The position numbers were made by a program, and so were the translations under genes. A DNA stretch of 64,000 nt, taken from Kitasatospora aureofaciens. Its GTDB lineage: Bacteria; Actinomycetota; Actinomycetes; Streptomycetales; Streptomycetaceae. The stretch spans positions 62,001 through 126,000 of the forward strand of contig JODU01000010.1 of NCBI GenBank assembly GCA_000720845.1, read 5' to 3'. The notes under the pieces are model-generated. The model made no database searches, was not told the DNA's origin, and saw nothing but the letters and a program-made list of their open reading frames with translations. The stretch's first letter is position 1. Every line of letters begins with the position of its first letter. Below, one piece after another: positions 33,573 to 41,788 of the stretch.

Positions 33573-34028
33573 ATGGACGCGGTGGACAGGCAGCTCATCC
33601 AGGCCCTGAGGGAGAACGGCCGGGCCTCCTACGCGGAGCTGGGACGCCTGGTCGGGCTCTCCGGACCCAGCGTCACCGACCGCATCAACCGGCTGGAGGC
33701 GGCCGGGGTCATCACCGGCTACCGGGCCACCGTGGACGCCGCCTCGCTGGGCCTCGGCGTCACCGCCCTGATCGGCGTCTCGCTCTCCGACGCCGCCGAC
33801 CACGAGGACGTGGCCCAGCGCCTCAAGGAGCTGCGGGAGATCGAGGACTGCTGGTTCATCGCCGGCGACGACTCCTACATGCTCAAGGTGCGCGCCGCCG
33901 ACGTGGACGGCCTGGAGAGCATCATCCGGCGGCTGTCGGGCACCAAGGGCGTGTCCCGCACCCGTACCACCATCGTTCTCTCCACCAAGTGGGAGAACCG
34001 GGTGGGTGAGCTGCCCGAAGAGGTCTAG
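33573..34028 (+). CDS. Lrp/AsnC family transcriptional regulator
   Basis: 151 residues from the ATG at 33573, which has GGAAGG about ten bases upstream; a GTG at 33555 in frame is an alternative. The HTH is at residues 1-55 (VDRQLIQALRENGRASYAELGRL, GPSVTDRINRLEAAGVI). The RAM ligand domain follows, with IAGDDSYMLKVRAADVDGLESII as the usual ligand loop. It sits between the UbiX and mqnE genes and may control the menaquinone genes or bind an amino acid; the sequence does not show which. Confidence 0.92.
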   Translation: MDAVDRQLIQALRENGRASYAELGRLVGLSGPSVTDRINRLEAAGVITGYRATVDAASLGLGVTALIGVSLSDAADHEDVAQRLKELREIEDCWFIAGDDSYMLKVRAADVDGLESIIRRLSGTKGVSRTRTTIVLSTKWENRVGELPEEV

Positions 34029-34093
34029 CTTCTGCAACCGGCCGCCGGGCCGGGGCGTACGGTTGACGAGTTCGTCTCAGAAAGAGGTATCGC

Positions 34094-35257
34094 ATGGACG
34101 CCGGGCTCAAGCGCGAGCTGGAGCAGAAGGTCCGCTCCGGTGAGCGGCTGACCCGCGAGGACGGCATCGCGCTGTACGAGTCGGACGATCTCGCCTGGCT
34201 CGGCGGCCTCGCGCACGAGGTGCGGACGCGGAAGAACGGCGACGTCGTCCACTTCAACGTCAACCGCCACCTCAACATGACCAACGTGTGCACCGCCTCC
34301 TGCGCGTACTGCTCCTTCCAGCGCAAGCCGGGGGAGAAGGACGCGTACACGATGCGCATCGAGGAGGCGGTGAAGCTCGCCAAGGCGATGGAGGGCGAGA
34401 ACCTCACCGAGCTGCACATCGTCAACGGCCTGCACCCCAACCTGCCGTGGCGTTACTACCCGCGCTCGCTGCGCGAACTGAAGGCCGCGCTGCCGGACGT
34501 GTCGCTCAAGGCGTTCACGGCCACCGAGATCCACCACTTCGAGACCATCTCCGGGATGTCCGCCTCCGACATCCTGGACGAGCTGATCGACGCCGGTCTG
34601 GAGTCCCTCACCGGCGGCGGCGCGGAGATCTTCGACTGGGAGGTGCGGCAGCACATCGTCGACCACCGCACCCACTGGGAGGACTGGTCCCGCATCCACC
34701 GCCTGGCCCACGAGAAGGGCCTGAAGACCCCGTGCACCATGCTCTACGGCCACATCGAGGAGCCCCGCCACCGCGTGGACCACGTGCTGCGCCTGCGTGA
34801 GCTGCAGGACGAGACGGGCGGCTTCCAGGTCTTCATCCCGCTGCGCTACCAGCACGACTTCGTGGACATGAAGGACGGGAAGATCCGCAACCGGCTCCAG
34901 GCGCGGACGCAGATGGCGACCGGTGCGGAGGCGCTGAAGACGTTCGCGGTGTCGCGGCTCCTCTTCGACAACGTCCCGCACGTCAAGGTCTTCTGGGTCA
35001 TGCACGGCGTCCAGACCGCCCAGCTGGCCCTCCAGCACGGCGCGGACGACATGGACGGCTCGGTCGTCGAGTACAAGATCACGCACGACGCGGACGACTT
35101 CGGCACGCCGAACAAGCTGACGCGCGAGGACCTGCTGGACCTGATCCGCGACGCCGGGTTCCGCCCGGTCGAGCGGAACACGCGGTACGAGATCCTCCGG
35201 GAGTACGAGGGCCCCGACCCGGCGCGCCGGGAGTCGCCGCAGCCGATGCGGGTCTGA
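34094..35257 (+). CDS. mqnE: Aminofutalosine synthase MqnE (radical SAM)
   Basis: 387 residues. It joins 3-[(1-carboxyvinyl)oxy]benzoate, made by MqnA, to SAM to give aminofutalosine, the second step of the futalosine menaquinone route. FNVNRHLNMTNVCTASCAYC contains the CX3CX2C iron-sulfur motif (cysteines near residues 68, 72 and 75). LHIVNGLHPNLPWRYYP, EIHHFETISGMSA and GLESLTGGGAEIF are typical of MqnE, and its length separates it from MqnC. AAGAGG six bases before the ATG is the ribosome site, with TTGACG upstream at 34073-34078 as a possible -35. It follows the AsnC gene. Confidence 0.95.
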   Translation: MDAGLKRELEQKVRSGERLTREDGIALYESDDLAWLGGLAHEVRTRKNGDVVHFNVNRHLNMTNVCTASCAYCSFQRKPGEKDAYTMRIEEAVKLAKAMEGENLTELHIVNGLHPNLPWRYYPRSLRELKAALPDVSLKAFTATEIHHFETISGMSASDILDELIDAGLESLTGGGAEIFDWEVRQHIVDHRTHWEDWSRIHRLAHEKGLKTPCTMLYGHIEEPRHRVDHVLRLRELQDETGGFQVFIPLRYQHDFVDMKDGKIRNRLQARTQMATGAEALKTFAVSRLLFDNVPHVKVFWVMHGVQTAQLALQHGADDMDGSVVEYKITHDADDFGTPNKLTREDLLDLIRDAGFRPVERNTRYEILREYEGPDPARRESPQPMRV

Positions 35258-35281
35258 CACGGGGCGGTTCGGTTGTCCGCC

Positions 35282-35423
35282 GGGTGCGGGCCGGGCTGGT
35301 CGCGCAGTTCCCCGCGCCCCTCAGGGCAGGCACTCACGCCGCCTGAACGGGCGCCGGGGACTGTCCTGACCCAGGGGCGCGGGGTACCGCGCGAGCAACC
35401 ACACACCCAGCCGCACCCGGCAC
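35282..35423. repeat. Dispersed Streptomyces inverted repeat, probable terminator
   Basis: The left arm (about 35282-35327) reads GGTCGCGCAGTTCCCCGCG and on. The right arm (about 35368-35423) is its imperfect reverse complement, with GGGGCGCGGGGTACCGCGCG. I recognise this motif from many intergenic sites in Streptomyces genomes. It lies after mqnE and before the UDG gene and can fold into a long hairpin. A loop of 40 bases separates the arms. Confidence 0.75.
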
Positions 35424-35457
35424 GGGTCCGCAGGACAACGGCGGGTACCCGCACCGC

Positions 35458-36099
35458 ATGGCCGGTACCGAGGACGCTTACTCTGCCGAACCCTTCGTTC
35501 CGAGGCGCGGCGGCCTGCCCGCCCTGCGCGAGGCGGCAGCCGGCTGCCGGGGCTGCCCCCTGCACCGGGACGCCACCCAGACCGTCTTCGGCGCCGGCAA
35601 GGCGACCGCCCGGGTCATGCTCGTCGGCGAGCAGCCCGGCGACCAGGAGGACCGGCAGGGCAGACCGTTCGTCGGCCCCGCCGGGCACCTCCTCGACCGG
35701 GCGCTGGCGGAAGCCGGCCTGGACCCGGCGGACGCGTACGTGACGAACGCCGTCAAGCACTTCAAATTCACCCGGGCCGAGCCCCGCAAGCGCCGCATCC
35801 ACAAGGCGCCCACCCTGCGCGAGACGACCGCCTGCGGCCCCTGGCTGGCCGCCGAGCTGGACCGGGTGGAGCCCGAGCTGATCGTGGTGCTGGGCGCCAC
35901 GGCGGGCAAGGCGCTGCTCGGCTCGTCGTTCCGGGTCACGCAGGTGCGCGGCACGCTGCTGGAGGAGGAGATCCACGGGCGTCCGGAACGGCTGGTGCCG
36001 ACCGTGCACCCGTCGGCGGTGCTGCGGGCCGACGACCGGGAGGGGGCCTACCGGGGACTGGTCTCGGACCTGAAAGTCGCCGCACGGGCCCTGGGGTAA
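35458..36099 (+). CDS. udgX: UdgX-type uracil-DNA glycosylase/binding protein
   Basis: 213 residues of the family 4-like uracil-DNA glycosylase fold. Cys-x2-Cys near residue 30 (AAAGCRGCPLH) and further cysteines bind an iron-sulfur cluster. GEQPGDQEDRQGRPFVGPAG is the catalytic water loop. The insert RAEPRKRRIHKAP holds Lys-Arg-Arg-Ile-His, the loop specific to UdgX whose His forms a covalent bond with the sugar after uracil release, trapping the protein on DNA. VPTVHPSAVLRA is the second DNA loop. So this is probably UdgX rather than an ordinary glycosylase. It stands alone after the dispersed repeat. Confidence 0.92.
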   Translation: MAGTEDAYSAEPFVPRRGGLPALREAAAGCRGCPLHRDATQTVFGAGKATARVMLVGEQPGDQEDRQGRPFVGPAGHLLDRALAEAGLDPADAYVTNAVKHFKFTRAEPRKRRIHKAPTLRETTACGPWLAAELDRVEPELIVVLGATAGKALLGSSFRVTQVRGTLLEEEIHGRPERLVPTVHPSAVLRADDREGAYRGLVSDLKVAARALG

Positions 36100-36103
36100 T
36101 GGT

Positions 36104-36109
36104 TAGTAT
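36104..36109 (+). promoter_or_regulatory. -10 element of a leaderless promoter for the GNAT gene
   Basis: TAGTAT ends six bases before the GTG at 36116. The element starts only five bases after the udgX stop (36099), and no ribosome site is visible. Confidence 0.6.
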
Positions 36110-36115
36110 GGCGGC

Positions 36116-36640
36116 GTGTCCCTTACTTTCACTTTCGAACCGGCCGTCACCCCCGACCTCCGCGACGGCGTCCTCGACCTGTGGACCGACGTCTCCAACG
36201 CCGGCGGCTCCGTGGGCTTCGTGCCGCCGGTGACGCGGGAGGACATCCGCCCCGAGCTGGTCAAGCACATGACGGGCATGGCCGAAGGGCGTACCCGTCT
36301 GCTCGTCGGACACGACGAGGAGGGGCGGGTGGCCGCCACCGCGTTCCTCGCCCTCAACACCCACCGGCTGATGCGGCACTGGCTGTGGCTCTACACGGTC
36401 ATGGTCCACCCGCGCCACCAGGGCCGGGGTTACGGCCGGGACCTGATGGCCGCCGCCGCCGACGCCGCCCGTAGCTGCGAAGGCATCGAGGCGATACGGC
36501 TCACCTGCCGGGGCGGCCTCGGCCTGGAGCGGTTCTACGAGTCCTGCGGCTACAAGGAGGTCGGCCGGGTCCCCGGCGCCATCCGGGTCGCCCCCGGCGA
36601 CGACCGGGACGACGTCTTCATGCTGCTGCCTCTGGGCTGA
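36116..36640 (+). CDS. GNAT family N-acetyltransferase
   Basis: 174 residues. TVMVHPRHQGRGYGRDLMAA (about 101-120) is motif A with the Gln/Arg-x2-Gly-x-Gly acetyl-CoA loop. The C-terminal part (IRLTCRGGLGLERFYESCGYKEVGR) gives motif B with the usual Phe-Tyr-Glu. The acceptor is unknown. The GTG at 36116 is placed by the leaderless promoter spacing. Confidence 0.9.
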   Translation: MSLTFTFEPAVTPDLRDGVLDLWTDVSNAGGSVGFVPPVTREDIRPELVKHMTGMAEGRTRLLVGHDEEGRVAATAFLALNTHRLMRHWLWLYTVMVHPRHQGRGYGRDLMAAAADAARSCEGIEAIRLTCRGGLGLERFYESCGYKEVGRVPGAIRVAPGDDRDDVFMLLPLG

Positions 36641-36723
36641 CGCGACCCCCGTGCAAGATCGGCAGCCCGGCATGTTTCACTGGACAGTGCCTCTTTGTGC
36701 CAGAAACGGAAGAGTGGATTGAG

Positions 36724-37023
36724 ATGCTCCGCTACACGCTGATGCGCCTCGGGATCTTCGCAGGCTGCCTCGTGGTCGTCTGGGGGCTCGTCTACGCCGG
36801 AGTGTTCCCGCGCGGCCTCGGCGATTCCAACGGCATGTGGATCCTCCTGCTCTCCCTGCTGATCTCCGCCCCCATCAGCTACGTCGCGCTGCGCAAGGAG
36901 CGGGACCGGGCCTCGGTCCAGGTCGCGGGCCGGGTGACCCGCATGAAGGCCAACCTGGAGGCCAACCGCGGCCAGGAGGACAGCGCCGACGACACGGCGC
37001 GGGCGCAGGGCCAGACCTCGTAA
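36724..37023 (+). CDS. DUF4229 small membrane protein
   Basis: 99 residues. Two membrane helices (MRLGIFAGCLVVVWGLVYAG and GMWILLLSLLISAPISYVAL) are followed by a basic stretch (RKERDRASVQ) and a helical, charged tail that could form a coiled coil. This matches DUF4229, a small actinobacterial family of unknown function often found near menaquinone genes. The ATG at 36724 gives the family start; the frame continues to a GTG at 36697. Confidence 0.85.
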   Translation: MLRYTLMRLGIFAGCLVVVWGLVYAGVFPRGLGDSNGMWILLLSLLISAPISYVALRKERDRASVQVAGRVTRMKANLEANRGQEDSADDTARAQGQTS

Positions 37024-37110
37024 CGTCCGTCACGCACGCCCGCCCCGGCTTCCGAATTCACCGGAAACCGGGGCGCTTTGCGTTTTGCGGGCAGTAGTGC
37101 ACTCCTGCCT

Positions 37111-37154
37111 CTCAAAGCATGGCTTTGAGTGTCTCAAAGCATGGGTGTTAAAGT
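37111..37154 (+). promoter_or_regulatory. Promoter with overlapping palindromic operator before the leader peptide
   Basis: TTGAGT (37125-37130) and TAAAGT (37149-37154) are 18 bases apart and form the promoter. CTCAAAGC (37111-37118) and GCTTTGAG (37122-37129) are a perfect inverted repeat over the -35, and a third CTCAAAGC lies in the spacer (37133-37140). The transcript should start at the leader peptide ATG, seven bases after the -10. The repeat is a likely operator for an unidentified regulator. Confidence 0.7.
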
Positions 37155-37161
37155 CGTGTGC

Positions 37162-37263
37162 ATGAAGCAAGCAGCCGCGCCCACCACACCGCAGCGCCTC
37201 GCGCTCGTGGCGCGCCTGCACGTGGACCTCTGCCGGTGCGCGTCCGCGAACTGTCGCCCCTGA
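37162..37263 (+). CDS. Cys/His-rich leader peptide, putative attenuator
   Basis: 33 codons from the ATG at 37162 to TGA at 37263. The C-terminal part reads LVARLHVDLCRCASANCRP, with three cysteines close to the stop. I recognise the Arg-Leu-His-Val-Asp-Leu-Cys-Arg pattern from short leader peptides upstream of sulfur and transport genes in actinobacteria. In mycobacteria, leaderless Cys-rich uORFs of this kind attenuate sulfur-metabolism genes by ribosome stalling. The promoter spacing makes it leaderless. It ends 72 bases before the symporter start, so it probably tunes symporter expression to cysteine supply. No strong terminator-type hairpin was found in the gap. Confidence 0.8.
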   Translation: MKQAAAPTTPQRLALVARLHVDLCRCASANCRP

Positions 37264-37335
37264 CGTTCCCCCCTCGCCAGTCGTCCCCACGTCAGCTCAG
37301 CGCGTCCCATCCCGCGTCCCGTCCCCCTACGGAGC

Positions 37336-38691
37336 ATGTCCGTGTCTTCACCTTCCTCACCGTCTCCGGCGACGAAGACCTCGTCGCCGTCCTTCACGAA
37401 GTACCTCAAGGTGCCCTTCTGGGCCCAGATACTCGGCGGTCTCGTCCTCGGCGTCCTGCTGGGCTGGCTGGCCCGCAGCCAGGACATATCGTGGCTGGTC
37501 ACCACCCTGGAGAAGGTCGGTGACACCTTCATCGGCCTGCTGAAGCTGGCCGTCGCACCGCTGGTCTTCTTCGCGATCCTGGTCTCGATCACCAACCTGC
37601 GGAAGGTGAACAACGCGGCCCGCCTGGCGACCCGCACCCTCCTCTGGTTCATGATCACGTCGCTGATCGCGGTGGCCATCGGCCTCGTCATCGGCCTGGT
37701 CACCAACCCCGGTTCCGGCACCGGCCTCACCCCCGCCGACGGCGCCAAGCCCGAGCACACCGGTTCCTGGATCGACTTCCTGACCGGCATCGTGCCGACC
37801 GACGTCATCACGCCGTTCACCGAGCTGAACGTCCTGCAGATCGTCTTCATGGCCGCCGTCGCCGGCATCGCCGCCCTCCAGCTCGGCGAGAAGGCCCAGC
37901 CGATCCTGAACCTGAGCGAGTCCGTCCTCGAACTCCTCCAGAAGGCCCTGTGGTGGGTCATCCGCCTCGCCCCGCTCGGCACCGTCGGCCTCATCGGCAA
38001 GGCCATCGCGACCTACGGCTGGGACCTCATCGGCAAGTACGCCACCTTCACCGCCGACATCTACGTCGGCTGCGCCCTCGTGATGTTCGTCGTCTACCCG
38101 ACGCTGCTCGCCACCGTCGCCAAGGCCAGCCCGCTCCAGTTCTTCAAGGGCGCCTGGCCCGCCATCCAGCTGGCCTTCGTCTCCCGCTCCTCGGTCGGCA
38201 CCATGCCGCTGACCCAGAAGGTCACCGAGCGCCTCGGCGTCCCGAAGGAGTACGCCTCCTTCGCCGTGCCGTTCGGCGCGACGACCAAGATGGACGGCTG
38301 CGCCGCGATCTACCCGGCGATCGCCGCGATCTTCGTCGCGCAGATCTTCGACATCCAGCTCGGCGTCGGCGACTATCTGCTGATCGCCTTCGTCTCGGTG
38401 GTCGGCTCCGCCGCCACGGCCGGCCTCACCGGTGCCACGGTCATGCTCACCCTGACCCTGTCCACCCTGGGCCTGCCCATGGAGGGCGTCGGCCTCCTCC
38501 TCGCCATCGACCCGATCCTGGACATGATGCGGACGGCGACCAACGTCGCGGGCCAGGCCCTCGTCCCGGTCATCGTCTCGGCCCGCGAGGGGCTGCTCGA
38601 CCGCAAGGCGTACGACGAGGCGCACGCCTCGCCGATCGACGAGCCGGAGCGGCAGAAGCAGGACGCGGAGCCCGTTCCGGTCGCCGCCTGA
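37336..38691 (+). CDS. Dicarboxylate/amino acid:cation symporter (DAACS family)
   Basis: 451 residues. The hallmark DAACS motifs are present: FVSRSSVGTMPLTQKV is the serine-rich hairpin 1, AVPFGATTKMDGCAAIY replaces the NMDGT motif (Lys-Met-Asp-Gly-Cys) in helix 7, and the second hairpin SVVGSAATAGLTGATVML follows. It takes up C4-dicarboxylates or acidic amino acids, perhaps including cystine-type substrates, with protons or sodium. The Asn-to-Lys-Met and Thr-to-Cys changes in the NMDGT motif make the substrate uncertain. The Cys-rich leader upstream suggests a sulfur link. The N-terminal 20 residues are Ser/Pro-rich and cytoplasmic. Confidence 0.92.
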   Translation: MSVSSPSSPSPATKTSSPSFTKYLKVPFWAQILGGLVLGVLLGWLARSQDISWLVTTLEKVGDTFIGLLKLAVAPLVFFAILVSITNLRKVNNAARLATRTLLWFMITSLIAVAIGLVIGLVTNPGSGTGLTPADGAKPEHTGSWIDFLTGIVPTDVITPFTELNVLQIVFMAAVAGIAALQLGEKAQPILNLSESVLELLQKALWWVIRLAPLGTVGLIGKAIATYGWDLIGKYATFTADIYVGCALVMFVVYPTLLATVAKASPLQFFKGAWPAIQLAFVSRSSVGTMPLTQKVTERLGVPKEYASFAVPFGATTKMDGCAAIYPAIAAIFVAQIFDIQLGVGDYLLIAFVSVVGSAATAGLTGATVMLTLTLSTLGLPMEGVGLLLAIDPILDMMRTATNVAGQALVPVIVSAREGLLDRKAYDEAHASPIDEPERQKQDAEPVPVAA

Positions 38692-38759
38692 CCGCCGGTG
38701 TTCGCCCGGTTCCGGACGCCGGCACCGCGCTGACGTCCTGATCACCGCCGCACGGACCG

Positions 38760-38765
38760 TACGCT
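38760..38765 (+). promoter_or_regulatory. -10 element of a leaderless promoter for the TetR gene
   Basis: TACGCT ends seven bases before the ATG at 38773, and no ribosome site is visible. Confidence 0.5.
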
Positions 38766-38772
38766 GATTCGC

Positions 38773-39480
38773 ATGGGTGCTGGGAAGACCAAGCGGATGC
38801 CGCGTGCGGTCCGTGAGCAGCAGATGCTGGACGCCGCCGTGAGCGTCTTCGGCAGGCGCGGGTACATGGCGGCGTCGATGGACGAGATCGCCGAACTGGC
38901 GGGCGTGTCCAAGCCGCTGGTGTACCTGTACCTGAACTCGAAGGACGACCTCTTCAGCGCCTGCATCGGCCGCGAGGCCCGCGCCCTCACCGAGGCGGTG
39001 CGGGCCGGTGTGCGTCCGGGGCTGTCCGCCGACGGACAACTCTGGTCGGGGCTGCGGGCGTTCTTCACCCACACCGCGCGGCACCCGGACGCCTGGCGGG
39101 TGCTGCACCTGCACGCCCGTACGCACGGGGAGCGGTTCGCGGCCGAGGTGGCGGCGATGCGCGAGGAGATCGTCGCGTTCGTGACGCAGCTGATCGCCGC
39201 CGCGGCGCGTGACGCGCACCGGGACCCGCATCTGCCCGAGGGCGAGGTCGCCGGGCTGGCCGAGGCGTTGGTCGGCGCCGCGGAGTCGCTCGCCGACTGG
39301 GCGGGCGCCACCGAGGGCGTCACCGCGAAGCAGGCGGCGGCGACCCTGATGAACTTCGCCTGGGCGGGCCTGGGCGACCTGATGACGGGGCGGCCGTGGA
39401 GCCCGCCGGAGGAGCCCGAGCCGGGACCGGAGCCGGTACCGGTGCAGGTTCCCGCGCCGGTGGCTCAGGCGGCGGGGTAG
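38773..39480 (+). CDS. TetR family transcriptional regulator, likely of the fatty-acid genes
   Basis: 235 residues. The HTH covers about residues 12-58 (QQMLDAAVSVFGRRGYMAASMDEIAELAGVSKPLVYLYLNSKDD pattern). The ligand-binding domain is all-helical, and the end is a Pro/Glu/Val-rich tail of about 25 residues that is unlikely to fold. It converges on the MaoC-FabG genes and lies within 3 kb of the thiolase. Three TTAC-type palindromes at the promoters of that group may be its sites, but this is inference from neighbourhood. Confidence 0.9.
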   Translation: MGAGKTKRMPRAVREQQMLDAAVSVFGRRGYMAASMDEIAELAGVSKPLVYLYLNSKDDLFSACIGREARALTEAVRAGVRPGLSADGQLWSGLRAFFTHTARHPDAWRVLHLHARTHGERFAAEVAAMREEIVAFVTQLIAAAARDAHRDPHLPEGEVAGLAEALVGAAESLADWAGATEGVTAKQAAATLMNFAWAGLGDLMTGRPWSPPEEPEPGPEPVPVQVPAPVAQAAG

Positions 39481-40346
39481 GGCCCGGCCTCGCCGGACAG
39501 GTGCAGCCGGCCGTCGCGGGCGCCGCGCAGTTCGAACCGCCCGTCCTCGGCCCCGTACGTCACCGTTCCCGGCAGCAGCACCGGTGCCCGGAACCGAGCC
39601 CACACCACGGCCGCGTCCGGCGTCCCGTGCTCGGCCAGGCACCGGGCCACGGTCCACATGCCGTGTGCGATGGCCCGCGGAAAGCCGAACAGGCGGGCGG
39701 TGAGCGGGTGCAGGTGGATCGGGTTGCGGTCGCCGGACGCGGCGCCGTAGCGGCGTCCGACGTCACCGGCCAGCCGCCATTCGGCGCGGGCGGGGAGGAG
39801 CTCCCGGTCTCCCGAGGGGGTCTCCTCTGCGGTGGGCCGGGCGGTGGTGCGGTGCCGGGCCAGATAGGTGCTGCGGGACTCCCACACGACGTCGGCACCG
39901 GCGCGCAGCTCCGTGACCACCGACGCCTCGGTGCCGCGCCGGTGCGGGGCCAGCCCCTCGACGTGCACGGCGAGTTCGTACGCGCCGGTCGCGGGCACGG
40001 CGGCCCGCCGGGTGATGCCGATGGAGGTGTGGACGAGCCCGAGCAGGGGCAGCGGGAAGTCCCGGGCGCTCATCAGGCGCATGGCCAGCGGGAAGCCCAG
40101 CACGTGCGGATACGTCACCGGAAGCGCGTCCGCGCCGGTCGCGAACCCGCACACCCGCTCGTACGCCGCCAGCCGTGCGAGGTCGACGCGCAGGCCGGGC
40201 AGCACCAGCCGGGTGCGGGGGAAGTCCGCGTCCGGACGGGGGCGCCTGAGGGGCGACAGCAGCGCGCCGCGGGCGAGGAGCGGGGCGAGGGCGGGGACGC
40301 CGCTCAGCGTGATGGTGGCGGGGGTGGCGGGGCTCGTGGCGGTCAT
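39465..40346 (-). CDS. MaoC-like hydratase/dehydratase
   Basis: 293 residues with two hotdog halves. The C-terminal half has WRLAGDVGRRYGAASGDRNPIHLHPLTARLFGF and AIAHGMWTVARCLAEHG. The Asp and His of the Gly-Asp-x-Asn-Pro-Ile-His motif are the catalytic pair of R-specific enoyl-CoA hydratases. The N-terminal half lacks the motif, as in two-domain MaoC proteins. It hydrates 2-enoyl-CoA or dehydrates 3-hydroxyacyl thioesters. The ATG shares one base with the stop of the upstream FabG gene (TGATG), so the two are coupled. Its end overlaps the convergent TetR gene by 16 bases. Confidence 0.9.
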   Translation of the reverse strand: MTATSPATPATITLSGVPALAPLLARGALLSPLRRPRPDADFPRTRLVLPGLRVDLARLAAYERVCGFATGADALPVTYPHVLGFPLAMRLMSARDFPLPLLGLVHTSIGITRRAAVPATGAYELAVHVEGLAPHRRGTEASVVTELRAGADVVWESRSTYLARHRTTARPTAEETPSGDRELLPARAEWRLAGDVGRRYGAASGDRNPIHLHPLTARLFGFPRAIAHGMWTVARCLAEHGTPDAAVVWARFRAPVLLPGTVTYGAEDGRFELRGARDGRLHLSGEAGPYPAA

Positions 40347-41638
40347 CACGCCCCCAGCAGGCTCTGGCCGCAGACCCGTACGACCTGGCCGTTGACGGCG
40401 CCGGAGGCCGGGTGCGCGAGCCAGGCGGTCGTCTCGGCGACGTCCACCGGCAGCCCGCCCTGGGCGAGGGAGTTCATACGGCGTCCGGCCTCGCGGATGA
40501 AGAGCGGGACGGCCGCGGTCATCTTCGTCTCGATGAAGCCCGGCGCCACCGCGTTCACCGTCACCCCGTGCCCGGCGAGCGCGCGGGGCGCCAGCGAGCG
40601 GACCAGGCCGACGATCCCCGCCTTGCTCGCGCCGTAGTTGGTCTGGCCCGCGTTGCCGGCGAGCCCGGCGATGGAGGCCGTGGCCACGATCCTGCCGCCC
40701 CGGTTGACGGCGCCCGCCGCGAGCAGCGCGTCCGTGGTGCGCAGGACGCTCGCGAGATTGACGTCGAGGACGGAACTCCAGCGTTCGGCGGGCATGTTGA
40801 CCAGGCGCCGGTCGCGGGTGACGCCCGCGTTGTGGATCAGGATGTCCAGCCCGCCGGGCAGCGCGGCGGCGATGCGCTCGCCCGCGTCCGCCGCCGTGAT
40901 GTCCAGCGCGAGGGAAGTGCCGCCGAGGCGTTCGGCGGCCCGGCGTGCGGCCTCCTCGGCCTGCGGTACGTCGAGGACGACGACCTGGGCGCCCTGTCCG
41001 GCCAGCGTCTCGGCGACCGCCGCGCCGATGCCCCGCGCGGCGCCGGTGACCAGGGCGGTGCGCCCGGCGAGGGGGAGGGTCCAGTCGTCGGGCGCGGTGT
41101 CCTCGCCCGACGGCCCGACCTCGATCACCTGGCCGCTGACGTAGGCGGAGGCGGGGGAGAGGAGGAAGCGGAGGGTGGACTCGGCGGGCGCCGCGTCGGT
41201 GAGCCGTACGAGGTTGACGGTCCTGCCCCGCCCGATCTCCTTGCCGAGCGAGCGCGTGAAGCCCTCCAACGCCTGCTGGGCGGCGGCCTGGTGGTGGTCG
41301 GCCGGGTCGAGCGGGGCGCCGAGCACCACCACGCGGCCGCTCGCGGCGACGGACCTCACCACGGGGTGCAGCGCGGCGTGCACCTCGGCGAGCGCGTCGA
41401 CGTCCCGTACGCCGGTGGCGTCCAGGACGACTGCGGCGGGCCGGCCGTCCCCGTCCCGGGCCAGGCCCGTGCGGGCCAGGACGGGCGCGAGGCCGAGGTC
41501 GGACCTGCCGGCCGTGAGGTGCAGAAGGCCGCCGTCGAACGCGTCCCGCCGCAGTGCCGCGGGCTGGGGCAGCCCCAGCCTTCGGGTGAGGAAACGGCCG
41601 GGTGCGGTGCCGGTGAAGCTGAGATAGCGGTCGGCCAT
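40346..41638 (-). CDS. 3-oxoacyl-ACP reductase (two-domain FabG type)
   Basis: 430 residues, longer than the usual 250. The C-terminal half (from about 195) is a complete short-chain dehydrogenase: ALVTGAARGIGAAVAETLAG binds the nucleotide, ILIHNAGVTRD holds the Asn-Ala-Gly motif, and the active site is IVATASIAGLAGNAGQTNYGASKAG with Ser, Tyr-x3-Lys. The N-terminal half is a degenerate Rossmann fold without a nucleotide loop, as in mycobacterial FabG4, which is NADH-dependent and acts on CoA thioesters. It is coupled to the MaoC gene. Upstream lie two TTAC palindromes shared with the divergent thiolase. Confidence 0.92.
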   Translation of the reverse strand: MADRYLSFTGTAPGRFLTRRLGLPQPAALRRDAFDGGLLHLTAGRSDLGLAPVLARTGLARDGDGRPAAVVLDATGVRDVDALAEVHAALHPVVRSVAASGRVVVLGAPLDPADHHQAAAQQALEGFTRSLGKEIGRGRTVNLVRLTDAAPAESTLRFLLSPASAYVSGQVIEVGPSGEDTAPDDWTLPLAGRTALVTGAARGIGAAVAETLAGQGAQVVVLDVPQAEEAARRAAERLGGTSLALDITAADAGERIAAALPGGLDILIHNAGVTRDRRLVNMPAERWSSVLDVNLASVLRTTDALLAAGAVNRGGRIVATASIAGLAGNAGQTNYGASKAGIVGLVRSLAPRALAGHGVTVNAVAPGFIETKMTAAVPLFIREAGRRMNSLAQGGLPVDVAETTAWLAHPASGAVNGQVVRVCGQSLLGA

Positions 41639-41729
41639 GTCCTGTCTCCCCAACGGCTGCGACGGTCCAGAGGTCTTCCCGAGGGCCTGCGGACCCGGGC
41701 TTGCGGAACCAGGCCCTGCCCACAATTGC

Positions 41730-41758
41730 TTACTCTGGAGTAAGGTTACCGGAGGTAA
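41730..41758. promoter_or_regulatory. Two TTAC...GTAA palindromes between FabG-type and thiolase genes
   Basis: TTACTCTGGAGTAA (41730-41743, perfect, extendable by one base each side) and TTACCGGAGGTAA (41746-41758) lie side by side in the divergent promoter region. A third copy is after the thiolase gene. They are probable operators for a TetR-type fatty-acid regulator. Confidence 0.78.
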
Positions 41759-41788
41759 GCCTATGTCACGGGTGAGGAGCAGGTCGAG

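Noticed and set aside
34094..35257. MqnC (dehypoxanthine futalosine cyclase) as identity of the radical SAM menaquinone gene
   Set aside because: The conserved blocks GLESLTGGGAEIF and LHIVNGLHPNLPW fit MqnE better, and its place beside the late menaquinone genes is as I recall for mqnE in Streptomyces.
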